A stretch of 64,000 nt of DNA from positions 1-64,000 of the forward strand of contig JBHJGV010000006.1 in NCBI GenBank assembly GCA_050331455.1. The letters run 5' to 3'. A program made the position numbers and the translations under genes. Positions 34,790 to 42,678 of this stretch are shown here, one piece after another. How positions within the stretch are numbered: the stretch's first letter is position 1; the number at the start of each line of letters is the position of its first letter. The notes below the pieces were generated by a model. It ran no database searches and had not been told where the DNA came from. It saw only the letters and a list, made by a program, of their open reading frames with translations. This stretch comes from CAYUYV01 sp050331455. GTDB taxonomy: Bacteria; Pseudomonadota; Alphaproteobacteria; JAJFIK01.

Positions 34790-36214
34790 TCAGTCTGCGG
34801 CCGGCAGGGGCACTCCGGCCTGGGTCAAGGCCGCCTTGAGGGGCTCGAGATACCGGTCATAGGCCACCCAGCGGTTCACGGACGACGTGTAGATGGGACG
34901 GCGCACCTGGGCGCGGCTGGCCGTCTGCACATCGCGGCTGGTCTCGTGGAAGTCCATGACCTGGGAATCCCATTCCAGACCGATGAAATCCAGAAGGCGT
35001 CTCGCGCCGCCCTCAAGATCCCCGACCAGGGTCGCGTAGTCGACCTCCAGCATGGGGATGCCCGCCCGGGCCCAGTGGCCCATGAGCCAGTGATACTGGC
35101 CATAGTAGAAGCCGAGCATTTCGAGATCGAAACTGTAGGCCTGGCCGGAGCGGAAATTCTGGAAAAAGCAGGACAGGCAGGTATCGAGCGGGTGCCGCCG
35201 GCAATGGATGATCCGCACACGGGGCAACAACGCATAGGCGAGGCCGAGATGACGGAAATTGAGGGGTGTCTTGTCCACGATCCGCAGGGCGCTCGCTCCT
35301 TTGGGACCGGCTCGCTCGGCCAGATGCTCCGCATAGGCACGGCCGAACTTGGCCACCAGCGGCCCTTCGAGCCGGCTGATATAGTTCGGGTATTCCGCAT
35401 CCCCGCCCAGGGTGTGGGCAATCCCACGGGCCGTCTGGGTCAGGGCGCCCAATTCCCCGGCCCCCGCCACGGCCCCGTGGGAGGCGAGAATCTGCTCGAC
35501 CAATGTGGTCCCGGACCGGGGCATCCCGACGACGAGCACGATGCGCGGGTCATCACAGCCCTGGCCCTTCAGGCGCTCGATGGTGGGCACATCGAAGGCG
35601 CGGGACAGCGAGGCCACTTCGTCATAGATCCCCTGGGCATCGAAGGTGACGCCCTTGGCCTTGTTGCCCTCCAGAAAATGCGGGAAGGCGGCGTCCGCAT
35701 CACCCATGTCGTCATAGATCTTGCCGGCGGCGAAATGGAGAAAGCACCGGTCCGTCGGGGTCAGTTCGGGCCGGGCCAAAAGCTGCTCGATGGTCTGGGC
35801 GACGGGCCGACCCGACGAGAACGTCTTCACATTGGCAAAATTGAAGTAGGCCTCGTAATAATCCGGCTTGAGACGGATGGCTTCGCGGTAATGGGCGTCG
35901 GCCTCCGTCATCCGTCCGCGGGCCGATTTGGCCGCGGCCATATTGTGGTGGATTTCCGCCCGCGGCCCCAGGATGGCCATGGCCCGCTCAAACCCGATAA
36001 TGGCTTCTTCGGACACACCCATCTGGGCCTGGATCGTGGCAAGACCGAACCAGGCGTCGCCGAAACCCGGATTGGCATGCACCAGCGTCTCATAGGCCGC
36101 CTTGGCGTCCCCCAGGCGGCCCTGGCGGTGCAGCGAGAGGGCCTGCTGATAGCCCGTCGGCAGGGCCACGGCCGTCGTGGGAAGGCCCTTTTCCGCGTTG
36201 AGCATCTTGTTCAT
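34790..36214 (-). CDS. TPR-repeat sulfotransferase
   Basis: The 474-residue protein combines N-terminal tetratricopeptide repeats (about residues 20-125: repeated A-x-x-x-Y and G-x-A patterns such as GYQQALSLHRQGRL, GFERAMAILGPRAE, AHYREAIRLKPDYYEAYFNFAN) with a C-terminal sulfotransferase domain. VLVVGMPRSGTTLVEQIL near residue 225 is the 5'-phosphosulfate loop for PAPS, and RIIHCRRHPLDTCLS near 340 is the 3'-phosphate-binding region. Many such proteins occur in proteobacteria with unknown acceptors. It is upstream of sucC but separated by 377 bases. Confidence 0.88.
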   Translation of the reverse strand: MNKMLNAEKGLPTTAVALPTGYQQALSLHRQGRLGDAKAAYETLVHANPGFGDAWFGLATIQAQMGVSEEAIIGFERAMAILGPRAEIHHNMAAAKSARGRMTEADAHYREAIRLKPDYYEAYFNFANVKTFSSGRPVAQTIEQLLARPELTPTDRCFLHFAAGKIYDDMGDADAAFPHFLEGNKAKGVTFDAQGIYDEVASLSRAFDVPTIERLKGQGCDDPRIVLVVGMPRSGTTLVEQILASHGAVAGAGELGALTQTARGIAHTLGGDAEYPNYISRLEGPLVAKFGRAYAEHLAERAGPKGASALRIVDKTPLNFRHLGLAYALLPRVRIIHCRRHPLDTCLSCFFQNFRSGQAYSFDLEMLGFYYGQYHWLMGHWARAGIPMLEVDYATLVGDLEGGARRLLDFIGLEWDSQVMDFHETSRDVQTASRAQVRRPIYTSSVNRWVAYDRYLEPLKAALTQAGVPLPAAD

Positions 36215-36433
36215 CCTTCGTCTTCCCCCGCCGCCGTCGCTGTCCCGTTCCCTCGCCCAACCCGTTCGATCGTCTCACCGCCAAGGAGGCTAACCAAGCC
36301 TCCGGCCAGGATCCTGACCGGCCGCATCTCCCATTGACCCAAATCGGGCGCGGTCCCGGACCGTGCCAATCCGGCATTCAAGCTTCGGGCCACCCACCGC
36401 CGTCAAAGGTCCCCGCCGTTACAAGCCCCCGCG

Positions 36434-37615
36434 TTACAAGCCCAAGGCGTCAAAGTCGATCCCACGTTCATACACCGCCGTACCCGCGCCATCGCGAATC
36501 CCGGCGCGCACGGCACCGGCGGACCAGTCGATCGAGACGAACCCCGAATTGGCAGCGGTGAACAGACCCGACACGCGGTGGGGCCCCGGTTCCTCGATCC
36601 GCCGGTCCTTGAGGAAATCGAGGTTCAAGGAGCTGGACGTTACCTCAAGCAGCCGCTGGCCGATCACGTCTTCCCGCTCATAGAGCGCCGCCAGATGTCG
36701 ATCCCCCGACAGGGCGATCAGGCCCCTTGCGCCCGTCTCCTCGATCAAGGTGTAAAGACGCTGCCTCTCCAATGGAAAGTTGCCCCAGCGCTCCCACCCG
36801 TGTCCATCGGCGAGGATCTGGATCGAGGATGCCAGGACCCGAAGCTCGGCTGGACGGCGCAATTCGGTCTCCAGCCAGGCCCATTGGGCCTCGCCCAGAA
36901 GGGTGGCCCCGGGCGCGTCGGTGGGCCGATAGCGCCGATCGGCGCCTTCGGGGTTGCGCTGCAAGGCCGACCGGAAGGTTCGGGTGTCCAGAAGAATGAT
37001 CTGCACCCGGCGGCCTTCGGGACCGAGCACGGCTGAGGAATAGACGCCGGGCCGGCCGCGCCGCGGATCGTCCGGCGCCGCGTTCCAGAAATCGAGGAAC
37101 AGAGCCTGGGCCTCGGCCTTGGACGGATAGTCCGCGCCGCCGTCATTCTGCCCGTAATCGTGGTCATCCCAGGTGGCCATGACAGGTACGGCGCCGCACA
37201 AGCGCTGCATGTCATTTCGATCCGCGAGCGTCGCGTAAGCGTTGCGCATCTTCGAAAGATCCGCCGGGTCGTCACGCCGATCACCGTACACATTGTCGCC
37301 GAGGAACAAGAAAAGGTCGGGGCCCGAAGACGCGGCCGCCTCAAGGGCCGGGGCGGGCCGGTCCTGATGCAGGCAGGAGCCGAAGCCGATGCGCGAAACA
37401 AGGGTTTGCGGCTGGGGTGCACGGGGCAAGGCCGCCGGCTCCGCCGAAGGGTCGGCGCTGCGCACCGAAGCCCGGACCATGGGACCTTCGCCGAGCGCGG
37501 CGACCCCGGCCGCGAGACCGAGGGCGGCCCGCCGCGTGAGCGCCGCTCCCCCTTTGGCCCCACCCAAACCGGGGCGATCGGTCATTCCGCCTTGCCGGTC
37601 GTCATTATCCGCCAT
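36434..37615 (-). CDS. PhoD-like alkaline phosphatase, Tat-exported
   Basis: The 393-residue protein has a twin-arginine signal (LTRRAALGLAAGVAAL near residue 26) and the metallophosphatase motifs of the PhoD family: RIGFGSCLHQ, FLFLGDNVYGDR, WDDHDYGQNDGG, then LSGDRHLAALY near residue 300. It is a probable periplasmic phosphomonoesterase or phosphodiesterase using Fe/Ca ions. The choice between ATG 37615 and an internal ATG at 37585 does not affect the signal. There is no operon partner. Confidence 0.88.
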   Translation of the reverse strand: MADNDDRQGGMTDRPGLGGAKGGAALTRRAALGLAAGVAALGEGPMVRASVRSADPSAEPAALPRAPQPQTLVSRIGFGSCLHQDRPAPALEAAASSGPDLFLFLGDNVYGDRRDDPADLSKMRNAYATLADRNDMQRLCGAVPVMATWDDHDYGQNDGGADYPSKAEAQALFLDFWNAAPDDPRRGRPGVYSSAVLGPEGRRVQIILLDTRTFRSALQRNPEGADRRYRPTDAPGATLLGEAQWAWLETELRRPAELRVLASSIQILADGHGWERWGNFPLERQRLYTLIEETGARGLIALSGDRHLAALYEREDVIGQRLLEVTSSSLNLDFLKDRRIEEPGPHRVSGLFTAANSGFVSIDWSAGAVRAGIRDGAGTAVYERGIDFDALGL

Positions 37616-37927
37616 GGGTCAATCCCACTGTTCGCATCCGCCCAGCCGACCTCATTCATCACGGCCCGGCTCTTTGACCCGCCCCCGACATGCTGTAACG
37701 GCGCAAGCCAACCGTTGCAAATTCCGCAGATCACCCGGCCGCTGCACCCTGCGCATCACTATGTGGTATATTGCACTGCCGTTTGACGAGAAAGGGGTGG
37801 TACCCCCTTGTCGAAGCGGGCAGGGGCACGGGCCCGCAGCGGCACATAGCGCGGGTGGCGCCGGCTGCGGGTGGCGCCGGCTATGGCCATGCGGATCGAC
37901 CGGTGCGAGGCAGGCGGAGGATAAGGC
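37616..37927. other. Upstream region of the MazF/PemK-like gene
   Basis: About 312 bases without a supportable gene. It contains a perfect 16-bp tandem duplication at 37851-37882. I looked for an antitoxin-sized frame upstream of 37928 and found none with a ribosome site; the open frame across the region is an Arg/Gly-rich shadow. TATGTGGTATATTGC near 37760 is A+T-rich and may be part of a promoter. Confidence 0.45.
37851..37882. repeat. Perfect 16-bp tandem duplication
   Basis: GCGGGTGGCGCCGGCT occurs twice in succession (37851-37866 and 37867-37882), about 45 bases upstream of the MazF/PemK-like start. Confidence 0.9.
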
Positions 37928-38278
37928 ATGGCACTTGACCGCTGGGACATCATTGCTGTGCCGTCCCAACTGCTCGGTCTCCCCGAGGATCGTCCCGACC
38001 CGTTCGGTGTGGTGATCTCGTCCACGGTCACGCGGGATCACGCGGACCGGCTCTGGATGCTGCTCATTCCCAATCCCGGGCCGAAACAGAATGTTTATGG
38101 GGACGTCCCGGCACCACAATTGAGTCGCGTCATTCCGGCCCGTCCTCCGGTCATCCGGACCAGCACTGTTTTTACTGTGTTGCGGCGGGATGTGGGCGAC
38201 CAAGCCATCGCCCAGGTGTCCCTCGATCACCAGCGCCAGGTCCTGCGCTTCCTGGACATGTTCCTGCCCCGCCGGTGA
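37928..38278 (+). CDS. Solitary MazF/PemK-like protein
   Basis: The 116-residue product starts behind a strong GGAGGATAAGGC. Its plan resembles the MazF/PemK endoribonuclease fold: RWDIIAVPS at the N-terminus, PFGVVISS where family members have RPAVVLS, a middle strand WMLLIP, RTSTVFTV, then DVGDQAIAQVSLDHQRQVLRFL like the C-terminal G-x-L-s...l...i..L helix. The usual catalytic residues could not be placed with confidence. No antitoxin partner is seen on either side. It may be a diverged toxin or a housekeeping relative. Confidence 0.5.
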   Translation: MALDRWDIIAVPSQLLGLPEDRPDPFGVVISSTVTRDHADRLWMLLIPNPGPKQNVYGDVPAPQLSRVIPARPPVIRTSTVFTVLRRDVGDQAIAQVSLDHQRQVLRFLDMFLPRR

Positions 38279-38284
38279 GCCATA

Positions 38285-38701
38285 TCAGTAGATGGCGGGG
38301 AACATCTGCCACTGTGCGAAGATCCACAGCGCAAGACCGATCGGCAGGCTGATGATCACACCACCAACGATGAGGGATCGTGTTTCCGGCGCCGTGGCCA
38401 CACAGCCGATCACGTAAGCCGCGACACTGCCGTAAAGCAGCGGCCAGACGAGGTTATAGGCCACGCTGACATCGAACACCGCCGTTTCCGTATAGCGGAA
38501 AATGGCGATCTGCCCGTAGATCAACAATTCAACAAGCGCGATGAGAACAAGAAGCATGATGGCGAGCAACGGTGAACACGCAATGGTGCGGTCCCGTGCC
38601 AGACACCGGGTCTGGACATTGCGCAAGATCACGACGCCGCAATAAATCGCGAAGGCGTAAGTCGCGATGGCAATGACGACTTGAATGAGCATGGGCACCA
38701 T
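38285..38701 (-). CDS. Small four-helix membrane protein of unknown function
   Basis: I chose the ATG at 38701 behind GGGAGG (138 residues); the longer frame adds an unlikely N-terminus. Four hydrophobic segments are visible: residues 5-22 (IQVVIAIATYAFAIYCGVV), 45-66 (LLAIMLLVLIALVELLIYG), 80-100 (YNLVWPLLYGSVAAYVIGCVA) and 112-130 (GGVIISLPIGLALWIFAQ). No family was recognised. It is convergent with the MazF/PemK-like gene, whose stop is 6 bases away. Confidence 0.65.
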   Translation of the reverse strand: MVPMLIQVVIAIATYAFAIYCGVVILRNVQTRCLARDRTIACSPLLAIMLLVLIALVELLIYGQIAIFRYTETAVFDVSVAYNLVWPLLYGSVAAYVIGCVATAPETRSLIVGGVIISLPIGLALWIFAQWQMFPAIY

Positions 38702-38840
38702 GGAACGCGGAGCCTCCCTGCTGATCGGTTTCAACCAAATCCGCCCCGATGCGGACCCGGGACCGAAACAACCCCTGAGATAGGGTGTTGTGTCGCCCAG
38801 GAGCCCGGTCAAGACAAGTCCCTAAATCGGACGAACACGA

Positions 38841-38880
38841 AAACGGGCCGGGAGCAGCCCCTGTGCCACCCGGCCCGTTT
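38841..38880 (-). terminator. Rho-independent terminator after mdh
   Basis: A perfect 12-bp stem AAACGGGCCGGG / CCCGGCCCGTTT (loop 16 bases) is followed on the minus strand by TTC after a total T run of four. It lies 27 bases after the mdh stop. Confidence 0.85.
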
Positions 38881-38907
38881 CAAAGTTTTTTTATAAAGAC
38901 CCTGCGC

Positions 38908-39873
38908 TCAGCGGGCGAGGCCTGGCTCGATGCCCTTGCACGCTTCGACCAGTCCCTTCACGGCCGTGACTGAATTTTCGAACATGGCCTGCTCTTCGCC
39001 CGTCAGCGTGATTTCAACGATGCGCTCGACCCCGTCCGCACCGATCACCGCAGGCACACCCACATAAAGGTCATCGACCCCGAACTGCCCCGTCAGATGC
39101 GCCGCCACGGGCAGAACGCGCTTCTTGTCCTTCAGATAACTGTCCGCCATGGCGATAGCCGAGGTCGCGGGCGCATAAAAGGCCGATCCGGTCTTGAGCA
39201 GGCCGACGATCTCCGCGCCGCCGTCCCGGGTCCGCTGGACAATGGCGTCGAGCTTGTCCTGGGTGGTCCAACCCATGGAGACAAGGTCCGGAAGCGGAAT
39301 GCCGGCCACCGTGGAGTAACGGGTCAGCGGCACCATGGTGTCGCCGTGCCCCCCCAGCACGAAGGCGGTCACATCTTCCACGGACACGTTGAACTCCCGG
39401 GCCAGAAACAGGCGGAACCGGGCCGAGTCCAGCACGCCGGCCATGCCGCAGACCTTGTTGTGGGGCAGCCCGGAGAATTCGCGCAGGGCCCAGACCATGG
39501 CGTCAAGCGGGTTGGTGATGCAGATCACGAAGGCATCCGGCGCATGGGTGCGAATGCCCTGCCCCACGGCGGCCATCACTTTCAGGTTGATGCTCAACAG
39601 ATCGTCGCGGCTCATGCCCGGCTTGCGGGGCACGCCGGCCGTCACGATCACCACGTCGGCGCCGGCAATATCCGCATAATCCTGGGTGCCGCCCATGGCG
39701 GAATCGAAGCCGTCCACGGGAGAGGACTGCTCCAGATCGAGGGCCTTGCCCTGGGGCATGCCCTCGGCAATGTCGAACAGGACCACGTCGCCGAGTTCTT
39801 TCAGACCCACAAGATGGGCCAGCGTTCCACCGATTTGGCCGGCCCCGATCAGGGCAATCTTATGCCGTGCCAT
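38908..39873 (-). CDS. mdh: Malate dehydrogenase (LDH-like, type 3)
   Basis: Mdh interconverts malate and oxaloacetate with NAD+ in the citric acid cycle. I chose the ATG at 39873 (321 residues) behind GGAGGAGAAAG. The Rossmann loop IALIGAGQIGGTLA, the substrate-binding VPRKPGMSRDDLL (two Arg), ITNPLDAMVW, and the catalytic His in GGHGDTMVPL mark the LDH-like bacterial MDH. It belongs to the same minus-strand series as sucCD, but three other genes on that strand and one opposite lie between. Confidence 0.97.
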   Translation of the reverse strand: MARHKIALIGAGQIGGTLAHLVGLKELGDVVLFDIAEGMPQGKALDLEQSSPVDGFDSAMGGTQDYADIAGADVVIVTAGVPRKPGMSRDDLLSINLKVMAAVGQGIRTHAPDAFVICITNPLDAMVWALREFSGLPHNKVCGMAGVLDSARFRLFLAREFNVSVEDVTAFVLGGHGDTMVPLTRYSTVAGIPLPDLVSMGWTTQDKLDAIVQRTRDGGAEIVGLLKTGSAFYAPATSAIAMADSYLKDKKRVLPVAAHLTGQFGVDDLYVGVPAVIGADGVERIVEITLTGEEQAMFENSVTAVKGLVEACKGIEPGLAR

Positions 39874-40387
39874 GTTATCTTTCTCCTCCAGATCGCTCCG
39901 GCCGTTCCGGGATAAAGGGATAACCACATTTACGGACCGCCTGATCCCGTTGGCGGTCAGGGTTGGACATCGCCACCGGACCGCGGACAGGCCGGCCATG
40001 AATGGGCGGACCGTCACGGGTCCTTTAAGGAGTCATCAACGGTCTGGCGGTGACCTAACGTGAAACGCCTCGACCCGCAAGGAGCCGGCAAGGCCGCGGC
40101 GCAGGACGGCAAAACCCGGCGATGGTCGATAGGATTTCCCCGCGGGATCCATCGAATGTGGCGAGCCTGGGGACTTGATGTGACAGCGGGGACCCGATGT
40201 GACAACACTGCGGTCTAATGATAGTGATGTGGGTTAGAGATCCGACAGGCAGGGCTGTCGGGGCAGGAAGGGCGCAACACCGGCGGTCCCGGCGCGCGCC
40301 AGTCCCAATGGTCTGTCAGATCGATTTGCTGTCAGATCCATTTGGCAAGCTGCCAGGGTGTTTGGTTGTCAGGGGAATAAAGGTCAC
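39874..40387. other. mdh upstream region with IS-end-like repeats
   Basis: The 514-base divergent spacer between mdh and the lipoprotein gene carries no supportable gene. A two-copy repeat at 40169-40204 is listed separately. Immediately after it an A+T-richer stretch (TAATGATAGTGATGTGGGTTAG) could hold a promoter. Confidence 0.45.
40169..40204. repeat. Two-copy 17-bp repeat resembling an IS21-type end
   Basis: GGGGACTTGATGTGACA (40169-40185) and GGGGACCCGATGTGACA (40188-40204) differ at two bases and are spaced 19 bases apart. On the minus strand they read TGTCACATC..GTCCCC, like the multiple end repeats of IS21-family elements as I remember them. No transposase lies nearby, so it is at most a scar. 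Confidence 0.5.
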
Positions 40388-41398
40388 ATGATCGCTGATC
40401 GCGAGAATGATCCGCAAAGCCCAGCATGGTCTGCCGATGCACCATCGGCGCCGGGCCACCGAGACCGGGCGCGCCGTGTGTTGCGACCCATCGCGGCTCT
40501 CGCCGTTTGCGCCTCTCTCGGTCTGGGCGGTTGTTCCACGATTATCGCGGGCACCTTGACCCTGAGCGATTTCTCGAACGTCGCAGGGATGATTTCAACC
40601 CTCTCGACAGGCAAGGGCCTTGAAGAACACGTGCTGTCCTGGGTTACGGGCAAGGACTGCAAGATCTTTGACGGGGTGGTGCGTTCTGACCGGAAGATCT
40701 GCGAAGAGAAGAACTCCATTGGCACCGATAAAGATTTCAAAGGCGTTTACGTGATGCTGTTCGGCGAAGAGCTCGAACAGACGCCGGCCCGTCGTTATGC
40801 CCAGGACGTGAACCACAAGCGCCTCGCCGAGTTGCGTCCTGAGCCGGAACAGGCGCCCTCCATGGTGCGCTCACGCCGCCGCGCCGCGCCGGCCCTGGCA
40901 AACTCCGGATCACGTTTTACAGACGGATCGACACGCTCACAGGACGACCGGCTCGGTACGGTGCTCGCCGCAGCCGCTCCAGTGGTCCAAGACCAACGCA
41001 TCGTCCGAACCCGCCATCAGCCCCGGCGCGGTGCGCACGCGACCGGCGACGCCAACCGAAACCAGACACACACGACGGCGCCGGGCGCGGCGGCGACGAC
41101 CCGGATCAGCGCGGCGGATCTCGGCCTTTTGGCCCGCCACCGCCCCAGCCTGAGCCAGATCACGCGCCAGGCCGCAGTCCAGCCGAATGCCAACAACACG
41201 GCCCTGGCCGACGGACGTCGTCCGCAAGGCGACAGCCTGGATCGCCTCAGCGGCCTGTGGTGGCCGGCCGATGGCAGCGAACGCGTTGTGATCCTCAAAG
41301 GGGATGAAACGCCCCCCCTGTCACCGCAACGCGGTGCAACGGTGGACTACCAGGACGGCGGCGTCGCTGTGGAATTGGTGTTTGAATCCGGCAACTGA
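40388..41398 (+). CDS. Lipoprotein of unknown function
   Basis: The ATG at 40388 follows AAAGG; the frame could also start at a GTG 30 bases upstream. The 336-residue product has a hydrophobic helix ending in a lipobox, LGLGGCS, with the lipidation Cys at residue 49 after an unusually long 30-residue lead. The segment after the Cys (TLTLSDFSNVAGMIST, then HVLSWVTGKDCKIFDG and KICEEKN) looks conserved, with two Cys that may pair. The C-terminal half is Arg/Ala/Thr-rich and low-complexity. No function can be assigned. Confidence 0.7.
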   Translation: MIADRENDPQSPAWSADAPSAPGHRDRARRVLRPIAALAVCASLGLGGCSTIIAGTLTLSDFSNVAGMISTLSTGKGLEEHVLSWVTGKDCKIFDGVVRSDRKICEEKNSIGTDKDFKGVYVMLFGEELEQTPARRYAQDVNHKRLAELRPEPEQAPSMVRSRRRAAPALANSGSRFTDGSTRSQDDRLGTVLAAAAPVVQDQRIVRTRHQPRRGAHATGDANRNQTHTTAPGAAATTRISAADLGLLARHRPSLSQITRQAAVQPNANNTALADGRRPQGDSLDRLSGLWWPADGSERVVILKGDETPPLSPQRGATVDYQDGGVAVELVFESGN

Positions 41399-41435
41399 TC
41401 GCCACATGCTGCAGTGGCATACTGGTGGGCGCCCG

Positions 41436-42677
41436 TCACCGGGCCACAAGGCGATCGAGATAGTCCGCCGACTGCATTTCCATCAGACGCGACGCAGTCC
41501 GTTCGAACTCGAAGGATCCGTCCCCTGAGGGGTACAGAGCCTCAGGTTCCGCATCAGCGGAGGCAACCAGCGTCACCTTGTTCTCATAGAGCGCATCAAT
41601 CAGTGTCACGAAACGGCGCGCCTCGTTGCGCTTGTCAGGCCCCATGCGCGGGATGGCATCGACCAGCACGGTGTGGAAGCGGGTCGCGATGCCAAGATAA
41701 TCGGCCGAACCCAACGGCCGCTCGCACAAATCGGCAAAGCTGAACCGGGCGACGCCCCGGGCCGCCTGGGGCACGGGCACCCGCCGCCCCTGCACCTCGA
41801 TCTCGCAGGGAAGACCCCGATCCATATCCGTCAGGGCCCGCCAGGTCTCGTTCATGCGCGCCTGGGCCACCGCGTCGAGGGGGGCATGGTAGACCGGCTT
41901 GCCGGCGAGCCGCTGCAGCCGGTAATCCCGCACACCGTCGAGATGCACAACCTCCATCCGCTCCAGGATCAAGGTGATGAAGGGCTGGAACAGTTCTCGA
42001 TTGATCCCGCCCTGATAAAGCGCGCCCGGCGCCCGGTTCGAGGTGCTGACCACGATCACGCCGTCATCGAACAAGGCAGCAAAAAACCGGCCCAGGATCA
42101 TGGCATCGGCCACGTCCGTCACCTGCAACTCGTCGAAACACAGAAGGGTCGCCGCCTTTGAGATCTGGCGGGCCACCGGGGGTATGGGATCGTCCCCGAC
42201 CGATCCGGGCAGGCCGAGGTCGCGAAGGCGCCGCCGTTTGGCCGCCCCGTCAAGAGCGCGCCATTCCCGGATCAGCCCATGGATCTGGATCATGAAGGCA
42301 TGGAAATGGACGCGCCGTTTCGCTTCGATCCGCACACTGTCATAGAAAAGGTCCATGAGCATGGACTTGCCGCGCCCAACGCCACCGCACAGATAAAGGC
42401 CCTTCGGCGCATCCGCGGCGACACGGGGCCCGGCGGAGAAGAACGTGAAAAGGCCCCGCGGTGCGGCGCCGGAAGGCTGATAGGTCGCCAGCGTCTGATA
42501 AAGCGCCTGAAGCCGCTCCATGGCCCGTTCCTGGGCCGGATCGTAATCGAGCGTGCCGTCAACGAGCAGAGCGCCATAAGCGTTCATCGGCGTAACCGGG
42601 AGATGGTGAGCGCCATTCGCGATTCCATCAGTCGCGGCCGCATCGGGGCTGCCCATGGTCATGAGCCCGGCCCTCAC
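41436..42677 (-). CDS. zapE: Cell division protein ZapE (AFG1-like ATPase)
   Basis: ZapE is an AFG1/LACE1-type P-loop ATPase that in E. coli associates with the Z-ring. The 413-residue protein has a Walker A CGGVGRGKSMLMDLFYD near residue 97, Walker B LLCFDELQVTD near 178, STSNRAP (sensor) and an Arg-rich C-terminal half. Three in-frame ATG codons lie near the start (42677, 42662, 42587); I kept the first. Its stop is 37 bases past the lipoprotein stop (convergent). mmsA lies immediately upstream with a 1-base gap, so the two may be co-transcribed. Confidence 0.9.
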   Translation of the reverse strand: MRAGLMTMGSPDAAATDGIANGAHHLPVTPMNAYGALLVDGTLDYDPAQERAMERLQALYQTLATYQPSGAAPRGLFTFFSAGPRVAADAPKGLYLCGGVGRGKSMLMDLFYDSVRIEAKRRVHFHAFMIQIHGLIREWRALDGAAKRRRLRDLGLPGSVGDDPIPPVARQISKAATLLCFDELQVTDVADAMILGRFFAALFDDGVIVVSTSNRAPGALYQGGINRELFQPFITLILERMEVVHLDGVRDYRLQRLAGKPVYHAPLDAVAQARMNETWRALTDMDRGLPCEIEVQGRRVPVPQAARGVARFSFADLCERPLGSADYLGIATRFHTVLVDAIPRMGPDKRNEARRFVTLIDALYENKVTLVASADAEPEALYPSGDGSFEFERTASRLMEMQSADYLDRLVAR

Positions 42678-42678
42678 C

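Noticed and set aside
37389..38015. Frame spanning the upstream region of the MazF/PemK-like gene as a candidate antitoxin
   Set aside because: It begins inside the PhoD-like gene on the other strand, is Arg/Ala/Gly-rich, and overlaps the well-supported start at 37928 in another frame.
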